DNA of 5,518 nucleotides from Flavobacteriales bacterium (GTDB lineage Bacteria > Bacteroidota > Bacteroidia > Flavobacteriales_E > Vicingaceae), in assembly GCA_016763135.1 (NCBI GenBank), contig JAESUI010000166.1:1-5518 (forward strand), given 5' to 3'. Of this stretch, positions 1 to 5,518 are shown one piece after another; the stretch's first letter is position 1, and each line of letters opens with the position of its first letter. A program made the position numbers and the translations under genes. The notes beneath the pieces were generated by a model that was given only the letters and a program-made list of their open reading frames with translations, had not been told where the DNA came from and did no database searches.

Positions 1-219
1 ATTCATTGTGTGCCCGAATTGTCCAACCTCATTGTCTTTGCCCAAATATGCAATATCATCATATATATATTCAATTTCATCTACCTGATTGCGATATGAA
101 TAGTTAGGTGAAAGACTTATTCCAAAACTTGCTTTCTTTTCTTCAACCTGAACAGAATCCTCCTGAGAATAAACTACAGAAGTAAATATTAAAAAATATG
201 TTAAGTAAATGTATTTCAT
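1..219 (-). CDS. Exported protein, N-terminal part, possible outer-membrane beta-barrel
   Basis: Reading the minus strand from the ATG at 219-217 gives 73 uninterrupted codons to the left edge, so the gene is cut by the window. The product begins MKYIYLTYFLIFTSVVYSQ, a classic signal peptide: one Lys, a hydrophobic core, and probable cleavage after S18 just before Q19. A short acidic and charged linker follows (about residues 20-30), then SFGISLSPNYSYR (31-43). This alternating strand pattern is typical of the first beta strand of Bacteroidota outer-membrane barrels. The nearest other upstream ATG (230-228) meets a stop after three codons, which supports the chosen start. A TAATTTTG element lies 28 nt upstream. 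The coding call is fairly secure. The barrel assignment is inferred from the pattern only, because no diagnostic domain is inside the window; any secreted protein with a beta-rich N-terminus would fit. Confidence 0.72.
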   Translation of the reverse strand, partial: MKYIYLTYFLIFTSVVYSQEDSVQVEEKKASFGISLSPNYSYRNQVDEIEYIYDDIAYLGKDNEVGQFGHTMN

Positions 220-247
220 CAATGTGGCATCAACGTTTAAAGCTACA

Positions 248-255
248 CAAAATTA
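248..255 (-). promoter_or_regulatory. Bacteroidota-type -7 element for the leftward gene
   Basis: On the minus strand this reads TAATTTTG, a perfect match to the Bacteroidota sigma-factor -7 consensus TAnnTTTG. It lies 28 nt before the leftward ATG, a sensible distance for a short leader. I see no clear TTTG -33 box at the usual 19-21 nt further upstream. It could therefore be a weak or regulated promoter, or a chance match in AT-rich DNA. Confidence 0.38.
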
Positions 256-313
256 TATGTACTAACTAAAAATGCATTCTCCATAGAATAACCGACAAGA
301 GCATATAAATCTA

Positions 314-341
314 TTTGCAACACAGATTTTAATTACATTTA
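314..341 (+). promoter_or_regulatory. Possible promoter for the prolyl oligopeptidase gene
   Basis: A TTTG at 314-317 is followed after 16 nt by TACATTTA (334-341), one base off the TAnnTTTG -7 consensus. Transcription would start roughly 15-20 nt before the ATG at 365. The spacer is slightly short for the Bacteroidota -33/-7 arrangement, so this is only a candidate. No other convincing rightward promoter is visible in the 145-bp divergent spacer. Confidence 0.22.
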
Positions 342-364
342 CCTCCTATTTTAAAACACTTATC

Positions 365-2488
365 ATGAAATATAACTTCCTTATAATTGCTACGGCATTA
401 CTAATTTTTAGCTGCTCTTCAGACAAACAAGAAGAAGCTATTAATTATAATTACCCTGACACAAGACAAGACACTACTGTTGTTGACGATTATTTTGGAA
501 CTCAAATAGCTGATCCATATAGATGGTTAGAAGATGATACTTCTGCTGAAACTGGTGCTTGGGTAACTGCACAGAATGCTGTAACCAATACTTATCTATC
601 TAAAATCCCTTTTAGAGATAAGCTAAAAGAACAATTAACTAGTCTTTGGGATTACGAAACAAAAAGCACTCCTTCAAAGCATGGTGATTTTTACATTTAT
701 TCTAAAAACAATGGAAAACAAAACCAATCGGTTTATTACATCAAGGATGGTGAAGATGGAGCTGAAGAAGTTTTATTGGATCCAAATACAATGTCAGAAG
801 ATGGAACTACATCTATAGGAGGATTGAGTGTTTCTAAAGATCATCAACTAATGGCTTATACAATTTCAGAGTCGGGTTCTGATTGGAAAGAAATTGTGGT
901 AATGGATCTAAACACCAAAGAAATGTTATCCGATAAAGTGTTGTGGTCTAAGTTTTCTGGAATATCATGGCATAACAATGGCTTTTATTATAGTGGTTAT
1001 GATGCTCCTGAAAAAGGAAAAGAATTCTCTAATAAAAATGAATATCACAAAGTATTTTATCACACCATTGGAACTAAGCAAAGCACTGATCAATTAATTT
1101 TTGAAGATTCTGAGCATCCGTTAAGGAATCACCATGGCTATACCACTGAAGACGATCATTTCTTAGTAATAACAGCTTCTGAAGGAACAAGCGGAAATTC
1201 TATGCACATTAAAGACTTAACAAAATCAGACAGTAAGTTTGTAACCTTTGTTGGCGATTTTAAAAGCGATAGCTATGTAATGGATAACATTGGTGAAACA
1301 CTATTGATTTTTACCAATTACAATGCACCCAACAAAAGAGTGGTTCAAACTTCAATGGACAAGCCGAACCAAGAAGATTGGACAGACTTTATTACTGAAA
1401 AGGATTTTGTATTAGAAAACGTAAGTATTGTTGGCGATAAAATGTTTGCTAAGTATTTAAAAGATGTTCAGAGCAAAATTGAAATCTTGACAATGGATGG
1501 GAAATACATTAAAGACTTAGAGCTACCTGGTATTGGAATATGCTCAGGTATTAGTGGCGATAAAGGAGAAAATACAGGATATTATTCGTTTACCTCTTTT
1601 ACTACTCCACGTAGTAGCTATAAAATAAATACGGACGATTTAAGCTCTGAGTTGTACTTTAAACCAGCCATCAACTTTAACCCAGATGATTATGTAACCG
1701 AGCAAGTTCGTTTTAAAAGTAAAGATGGAGAAAGCATACCAATGTTTATTACCCACAAAAAAGGATTGAAAATGGATGGCACTAACCCTACATTGCTGTA
1801 TGGTTATGGAGGATTCCAGATTAGCATCAAGCCTTCATTCAGTGTTACCAATGCTGTATTTATGCAAAACGGTGGTATTTATGCTGTTGTTACTTTAAGA
1901 GGAGGAAATGAATACGGAGAAGCTTGGCATAAAGCAGGGATGTTAAACAACAAACAAAACGTGTTTAACGATTTTATTGCAGCAGGTAATTACTTAAAAG
2001 ACAACAAGTATACTTCTACCGAGAAGCTTGCCATACACGGTCGTTCTAATGGTGGTTTGTTGGTTGGAGCAGTTATGACTCAAGAACCGAACTTAGCAGC
2101 AGTGGCTTTGCCAGGAGTTGGCGTGTTAGACATGTTACGTTACCACAAGTTTACCATAGGTTGGGCTTGGGCAACAGAGTATGGTTCTAGCGATAATGAA
2201 GAAGACTTTAAAAACTTAATTACCTTCTCTCCACTACACAATGTGAAACCAGTGGATTACCCAGCAACTATGATAATGACTGCTGACCATGATGATAGAG
2301 TTGTACCAGCACACTCATTTAAGTTTGCTGCAGAATTGCAAAAACAAAACACGAGTAAGCACCCAATGTTAATCAGAATAGAAGCTAAAGCAGGGCACGG
2401 ATCAGGAAAACCTAAAAACAAGTTAATAGACGAATGGGCTGATGTTTGGGCATTTACCTTTTTTAATTTGGGAGTTGAGATTAAATAG
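365..2488 (+). CDS. Prolyl oligopeptidase (family S9A), lipoprotein
   Basis: Serine peptidase that cleaves short peptides after proline (EC 3.4.21.26 by family). The 707-residue product matches the roughly 700-710 residues usual for S9A. The N-terminus is a lipoprotein signal with lipobox I14-F15-S16-C17 followed by SSD, so the enzyme should be exported and lipid-anchored, unlike the cytosolic mammalian enzyme; a periplasmic flavobacterial prolyl endopeptidase is known. The propeller domain opens with the S9A hallmark DPYRWLED (50-57) and runs to about residue 430-460. The alpha/beta-hydrolase domain carries YGYGGF (479-484; Y481 oxyanion, F484 S1 pocket), RGGNEYGEAW, GRSNGG with nucleophile S561, W602 (stacks on the substrate proline), ADHDDRVVP with D643 and R645, and AGHGSGKP with H678. 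All triad residues are present in family order and spacing. There is no Shine-Dalgarno; the start is fixed by the signal peptide. Its last 24 codons recur at 3881-3952. Confidence 0.97.
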   Translation: MKYNFLIIATALLIFSCSSDKQEEAINYNYPDTRQDTTVVDDYFGTQIADPYRWLEDDTSAETGAWVTAQNAVTNTYLSKIPFRDKLKEQLTSLWDYETKSTPSKHGDFYIYSKNNGKQNQSVYYIKDGEDGAEEVLLDPNTMSEDGTTSIGGLSVSKDHQLMAYTISESGSDWKEIVVMDLNTKEMLSDKVLWSKFSGISWHNNGFYYSGYDAPEKGKEFSNKNEYHKVFYHTIGTKQSTDQLIFEDSEHPLRNHHGYTTEDDHFLVITASEGTSGNSMHIKDLTKSDSKFVTFVGDFKSDSYVMDNIGETLLIFTNYNAPNKRVVQTSMDKPNQEDWTDFITEKDFVLENVSIVGDKMFAKYLKDVQSKIEILTMDGKYIKDLELPGIGICSGISGDKGENTGYYSFTSFTTPRSSYKINTDDLSSELYFKPAINFNPDDYVTEQVRFKSKDGESIPMFITHKKGLKMDGTNPTLLYGYGGFQISIKPSFSVTNAVFMQNGGIYAVVTLRGGNEYGEAWHKAGMLNNKQNVFNDFIAAGNYLKDNKYTSTEKLAIHGRSNGGLLVGAVMTQEPNLAAVALPGVGVLDMLRYHKFTIGWAWATEYGSSDNEEDFKNLITFSPLHNVKPVDYPATMIMTADHDDRVVPAHSFKFAAELQKQNTSKHPMLIRIEAKAGHGSGKPKNKLIDEWADVWAFTFFNLGVEIK
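2417..2488 (+). repeat. 72-bp direct repeat, copy A (3' end of prolyl oligopeptidase)
   Basis: These are the last 24 codons, including the TAG stop, of the intact prolyl oligopeptidase. They align without gaps to 3881-3952 at 63 of 72 positions by hand count. The longest exact run is 20 nt (2453-2472 against 3917-3936). Similarity starts abruptly about two bases before the repeat and ends at the stop codon. The two copies bracket the saccharopine dehydrogenase gene, with starts 1464 bp apart. Confidence 0.9.
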
Positions 2489-2551
2489 TTTGAATATGTT
2501 AAAGCCTAAATTATAGGTGTTAATTGATAAATCATTAAGTATATAATAGTT

Positions 2552-3877
2552 ATGAAAAGAGTATTAGTATTAGGAACTGGTTATGTTGTTAAACCATTAG
2601 TAGATTATTTTATTGATAAATGTAAATATGAAGTGCTTGTTGCAAGTAGAGATAACAACCACTCGGGGTTAATTATTGCAGGAAGAGCACTTGGTAAAAG
2701 AGTACTTTGGAATGCAACACCTCCTTACGATGAGTTAGATAGTATGGTAAAAGATGTTGATTTAGTAGTGAGTATGATACCTCCGAGCATGCATGTTACT
2801 GTAGCAAAAGCATGTTTAAAACATGGGGTTAATATGGTTACGACTTCTTATATCAGTCCAGAGATGCATGCGTTGAATGATGAAGCAAAAAAGGCAGGCA
2901 TTATTATATTAAACGAAATTGGTGAAGACCCTGGAATGGATCACATGGGAGCCATGAGTATGATAAACCAAGTAAATTCGGAAGGTGGAAAAATAAAATC
3001 TTTCAAATCATACGGTTCGGGTATCCCTTCATTTGAGCACAATAATAATCCTTATGGTTATAAATTCTCTTGGAGCCCTCGTGGGTTATTAACTGCTGCT
3101 CAAACTCCAGCTGTATATATAGAAAATGGAAAGAAAATAGAAGTCTCGGGTGAGGACTTATTTGAACACAGTTGGTTGGTAGAGGTTGATGGATTAGCAA
3201 CATTTGAAACTTATCCAAACAGAGATAGTACTAATTATATTGAAGATTATGGCTTAAATGATGTTACTGATTTTTATAGAGGATTGTTGCGACACCCAGG
3301 TTATTGTAACTCTATACAAAGCATGAAGGACCTCAATTTACTAGATGACAAAGAAAGCAAAGACTTACAAGGTGTAAGTTATAAGCAATTTACTGCATCG
3401 CTTATAGGTGCTGATGAAAATGCTGATGTAAAACAAGCTGTAGCTGACAAGCTCAACCTAAAAGCATCATCCGACATTATTAAACAATTAGAATGGCTTG
3501 GCTTATTTGATGATGAACAAATTCGCATGAGTAAAGGAAGTAACGCTGATATATTATTGGATTTGATGCAAGAAAAAATGTTCTATAAAGACCATGAAAA
3601 GGACATGATTATTGTTCATAATGATGCTATTGTAGAATTTGATAATCGTGTAGAAAGAAGAACCGCAACTATGATGGTAGAAGGAAGGCCTTTTGGGCAT
3701 TCGGCAATGTCGAGAGCAGTTGGACTACCTGCAGCAATTGCTTCTAAATTAATACTTGAAGGAGCCATACGGTCAAAAGGTGTTTTAAAGCCAATAACAG
3801 AAGAGATATACCAACCAGTATTGGCTGAATTAGCCGAAAATGGTTATAAGTTTGAGCATAAAACTCAAGTAATTTGA
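2552..3877 (+). CDS. Saccharopine dehydrogenase, L-glutamate-forming (Lys9-like)
   Basis: Enzyme that interconverts saccharopine with aminoadipate semialdehyde and glutamate using NAD(P) (EC 1.5.1.9/1.5.1.10 class). In bacteria without the aminoadipate route to lysine it usually serves lysine breakdown. The 441 residues are close to yeast Lys9 (about 446) and collinear with it from end to end as I recall that sequence. An N-terminal Rossmann domain (about 3-118) has the dinucleotide loop GTGYVVKP (8-15) and the strand-end VVSMIPP (72-78). The C-terminal saccharopine-binding domain (about 121-435) carries NEIGEDPGMDH (121-131), NPYGYKFSWSPRG (166-178), YPNRDS (221-226) and a later EWLGLFDD segment. 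No signal peptide, so cytosolic. It starts 63 bp after the peptidase gene with no obvious terminator or promoter between, so co-transcription is possible. The lysine-ketoglutarate reductase partner is not in the window. NAD versus NADP preference cannot be decided here. Confidence 0.94.
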   Translation: MKRVLVLGTGYVVKPLVDYFIDKCKYEVLVASRDNNHSGLIIAGRALGKRVLWNATPPYDELDSMVKDVDLVVSMIPPSMHVTVAKACLKHGVNMVTTSYISPEMHALNDEAKKAGIIILNEIGEDPGMDHMGAMSMINQVNSEGGKIKSFKSYGSGIPSFEHNNNPYGYKFSWSPRGLLTAAQTPAVYIENGKKIEVSGEDLFEHSWLVEVDGLATFETYPNRDSTNYIEDYGLNDVTDFYRGLLRHPGYCNSIQSMKDLNLLDDKESKDLQGVSYKQFTASLIGADENADVKQAVADKLNLKASSDIIKQLEWLGLFDDEQIRMSKGSNADILLDLMQEKMFYKDHEKDMIIVHNDAIVEFDNRVERRTATMMVEGRPFGHSAMSRAVGLPAAIASKLILEGAIRSKGVLKPITEEIYQPVLAELAENGYKFEHKTQVI

Positions 3878-3880
3878 TAA

Positions 3881-3952
3881 AACAAGCTCATCGATGAATG
3901 GGTTGATATTTGGGCCTTTACCTTTTTTAATTTGGGGGTTGAGATTAAATAA
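3881..3952 (+). pseudogene. Relic of a second prolyl oligopeptidase 3' end (direct repeat, copy B)
   Basis: Read in frame, these 24 codons give NKLIDEWVDIWAFTFFNLG followed by VEIK and a TAA stop. This is the intact peptidase's C-terminus with only two changes (A to V and V to I). By hand count 9 of 72 bases differ and there are no gaps. Most changed codons are synonymous, including the stop, so this tail diverged while still part of a functional coding sequence. It is not a fresh duplication of the neighbouring gene. There is no start codon or upstream domain: the in-frame codon before it is TAA (3878-3880), and the dehydrogenase stop is at 3875-3877. It cannot make a peptidase. Most likely it is the leftover end of a paralogous or former resident allele, cut off when the dehydrogenase arrived. 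Identification is secure; the history is inference. Confidence 0.9.
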
Positions 3953-3955
3953 TTA

Positions 3956-3978
3956 ATTATACGTATAATAAACGTTTA
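3956..3978. other. Two adjoining palindromes after the peptidase relic
   Basis: Positions 3956-3969 form a perfect 14-bp palindrome (ATTATACGTATAAT). It shares one base with a second perfect palindrome, TAAACGTTTA, at 3969-3978. Both centre on CG in otherwise AT-only surroundings. They could be operator half-site pairs or the base of a weak terminator for the upstream genes, but there is no T-tract. Short palindromes are also common by chance in such AT-rich DNA. Confidence 0.35.
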
Positions 3979-4034
3979 ATCTACGAATATCATTTAATAT
4001 AAGAGTTGAATCCCAATTACAATAAGGGTTTAAA

Positions 4035-4116
4035 GCCAATTCTTTATTTTTTATATCTGATAGCTAAACCTATAATTCGGATAAAGAACACTAGTCTTCT
4101 TTATCCGGTTGTTGGC
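4035..4116. repeat. Nested inverted repeat before the hydrolase gene
   Basis: A perfect 11-bp stem, CGGATAAAGAA (4078-4088) with TTCTTTATCCG (4097-4107), encloses an 8-nt loop containing the palindrome ACTAGT. Outer arms GCCAA (4035-4039) and TTGGC (4112-4116) can also pair, extended by one T-G pair, closing the region into a larger nested structure. TTCTTTAT at 4040-4047 is a second possible partner for the left arm of the inner stem, so two mutually exclusive folds exist. The element ends 17 nt before the ATG at 4134. There is no T-run on either strand, which argues against a simple intrinsic terminator. Candidate roles are a regulatory leader hairpin or a boundary repeat of a mobile cassette. 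The inverted repeats are directly visible; the function is unknown. Confidence 0.7.
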
Positions 4117-4133
4117 AATAATTAAAACAAAAA

Positions 4134-5518
4134 ATGAAAATGCGAAATCTTAATTCATTTATTTTATTATTAGTTGTAGTTGTCTTTATTTCTTGCAACT
4201 ATAGACAAAATAATGATGCAACATCAGTCGTACAAGACTCACGGATAAACAACTATTTAGAAGCCTGCCAATCTAATGGTTTCAACGGTTCGGTATTGAT
4301 TGTTAAAAATGATAGTATCATTTTAAATAAAGGTTTTGGATTAGCAGACAAAGAAGATTCTATTCCAAACACACCTGAAACAGTTTTTGATATCTGTTCA
4401 GTAACCAAACAATTTACGGCAACTGCTGTGCTAAAACTAATGGAAGACGGAAAATTAAAGTTAACCGACTCTTTAGGTATGTATTTTAAGGATGTCCCTT
4501 TAGACAAAAGAAGAATTACTATTCATCAATTACTCTCGCATTCAGCTGGTTTTGACCATAGTATTGGAAATGGAGATTTTGACATATCCCTCAAGATGAC
4601 TTTTTTAAAAAATTATTTGATGCCGAACTGTTATTTCAACCTGGCGAAAAATATGCATATTCCAATTCGGGCTATAGTATTCTTGGGCGAATTATTGAAC
4701 TAGTTTCAGGGAGAAGTTATGAAACCTACCTAAATGAAAAACTGTTTGACCTAAGCGGAATGAATCAGACAGGCTATTTATTGCCAAAATGGGATAATAA
4801 GTCGGTCGCAAATGAATATTTGTATAATGTCATCAACAAAGGTAATCACATCGCAAAATACAAACAGGATGGCAAAATTGCATGGCCATTGAAGGCAAAT
4901 GGAGGAATAAATTCTACTCAAGAAGATATGTATAAATGGTATCTAGCGTTGAAAAATAACACAGTATTAAATAAACAATCTATAGAAAAATTAACAGCAC
5001 CTCACATTCTCGAATATGAAGGTGAATCGAGCTATTATGGCTATGGCTGGGTAACGTTTCAGTCAGATAGAGGTACTAAAATAATTACTCATAATGGTTT
5101 TAATGGTGTTTCTTATTATGAGTTTATATGGTTTCCTGAAGAAGATGCCGTTATTCTATTTTCAACCAACTCGTCAACTCGCGAATCTTCAAGAATACCG
5201 TTTGAATTAGAAAAGATGCTTTTTGATGAGGGCTATAAAACTGAACCTATCTCAAAAAGTAACGTTAGTGAGTTGTTAAAGTTTTCCGAAAACTACGCGG
5301 GAGACCTGACTTTTTTTGGGGAAGAATTAAAGCACGAATTTAGAGATAAGTTGAATAATCCAGCTTATTTAAACCGTTTAAGTGGGATTTATTTAAGAAA
5401 TAACAAAATTAATTATGCTATTATCATTACAGAACTCAATACCCAATTATTTCCTGATGATCGTAATGTTTGGGATACTATGGGAGATGTATACCTTGCT
5501 GCTAAACAAAATGAAAAG
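4134..5518 (+). pseudogene. Serine beta-lactamase-like hydrolase lipoprotein, frameshifted, 3' end outside the window
   Basis: Beta-lactamase/penicillin-binding-protein-like serine hydrolase (Pfam Beta-lactamase type, class C fold); such stand-alone flavobacterial proteins usually have unknown peptide or ester substrates. Part one, 4134-4582, has a lipoprotein signal (lipobox F18-I19-S20-C21), the catalytic SVTK (S89, K92) and LLSHSAGFDH. This frame then stops at TAG 4701-4703, a 189-codon truncated product. Part two, from 4583 to the right edge, continues the protein in the -1 frame for 312 stop-free codons: HIPQDDFFKKLF, FQPGEKYAYSNSGYSILG (YSN second motif, 4658-4666), WPLKANGGINST, and HNG third motif (5090-5098). 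A TPR-like tail with LFPDDRNVWDTMGDVYLAAK follows. A single missing base near 4576-4583 explains the break. Every catalytic motif is otherwise kept, so the damage is recent, a sequencing or assembly error, or bypassed by frameshifting. The ATG at 4140 is an alternative start. Confidence 0.88.
4601..4613 (+). other. T6A6 tract with three in-phase slippery heptamers
   Basis: In the upstream frame the codons read ACT TTT TTA AAA AAT from 4599. This gives three overlapping heptamers of the X XXY YYZ form in the correct phase: T TTT TTA (4601-4607), T TTA AAA (4604-4610) and A AAA AAT (4607-4613). A -1 slip at any of them enters the open frame that encodes the rest of the hydrolase. The tract lies inside the 4583-4700 window where both frames are open. 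I see no strong stimulatory stem-loop or internal Shine-Dalgarno nearby, so frameshifting is possible but unproven. Confidence 0.45.

Noticed and set aside
2505..2517. Small hairpin CCTA/TAGG in the spacer between the peptidase and the dehydrogenase
   Set aside because: A 4-bp stem with no T-tract is expected by chance and is too weak for a terminator.
3003..3218. 71-codon open frame on the minus strand
   Set aside because: It lies wholly inside the well-supported saccharopine dehydrogenase gene on the opposite strand and shows no recognisable protein features.
3881..3952. Small independent gene (23-residue peptide)
   Set aside because: It has no start codon, has a stop codon directly upstream in the same frame, and matches the peptidase C-terminus. 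It is a fragment, not a gene.
4078..4107. Intrinsic terminator
   Set aside because: The stem is strong, but neither strand has a T-run after it, and the structure sits just before a start codon rather than after a gene.
4253..4507. 84-codon open frame on the minus strand
   Set aside because: It is antisense to the beta-lactamase-like N-terminal part, which carries the SVTK motif in the forward frame. No signal or domain is visible in the minus-strand translation.
4134..4703. A complete 189-residue protein as a gene in its own right
   Set aside because: After about residue 149 the sequence stops resembling the family, and it lacks the second and third catalytic motifs. Both are found in the -1 frame downstream, so this is the truncated product of a frameshifted gene.

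Overview
The window looks like chromosomal DNA of a Bacteroidota member, most likely a flavobacterium. It is AT-rich. Start codons lack Shine-Dalgarno sequences and sit behind A-rich leaders. A TAnnTTTG-type promoter element is visible, and exported proteins carry short lipoprotein signals ending in SC. All calls rest on reading the sequence and on recalled family features; no database search was run.

Layout. Positions 1-219 (minus strand) hold the first 73 codons of an exported protein, possibly an outer-membrane beta-barrel, running off the left edge. A 145-bp divergent spacer follows. Positions 365-2488 encode a complete lipoprotein prolyl oligopeptidase (family S9A) with its full catalytic triad. 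After 63 bp, 2552-3877 encodes a complete glutamate-forming saccharopine dehydrogenase of the Lys9 type (lysine/aminoadipate metabolism). Directly after its stop, 3881-3952 is a 24-codon relic of a second prolyl oligopeptidase 3' end. The dehydrogenase is therefore bracketed by 72-bp imperfect direct repeats. The spacer at 3953-4133 holds two small palindromes and a strong 11-bp hairpin with outer GCCAA/TTGGC arms. From 4134 to the right edge lies a serine beta-lactamase-like hydrolase with a C-terminal TPR-like tail. Its reading frame is broken near 4580-4583.

The genes do not form an obvious pathway. The peptidase and dehydrogenase are co-directional and close enough to share a transcript, but the relic suggests they were brought together by recombination. 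The hydrolase looks like an independent accessory gene behind its own palindromic leader. No tRNA, rRNA, transposase or CRISPR array was seen, and no gene-free stretch exceeds 300 bases.

The best candidates for a second look are the peptidase relic and direct repeats around the dehydrogenase, the frameshift next to a run of three in-phase slippery heptamers, and the palindromic leader. I do not see a clear new multi-gene system.
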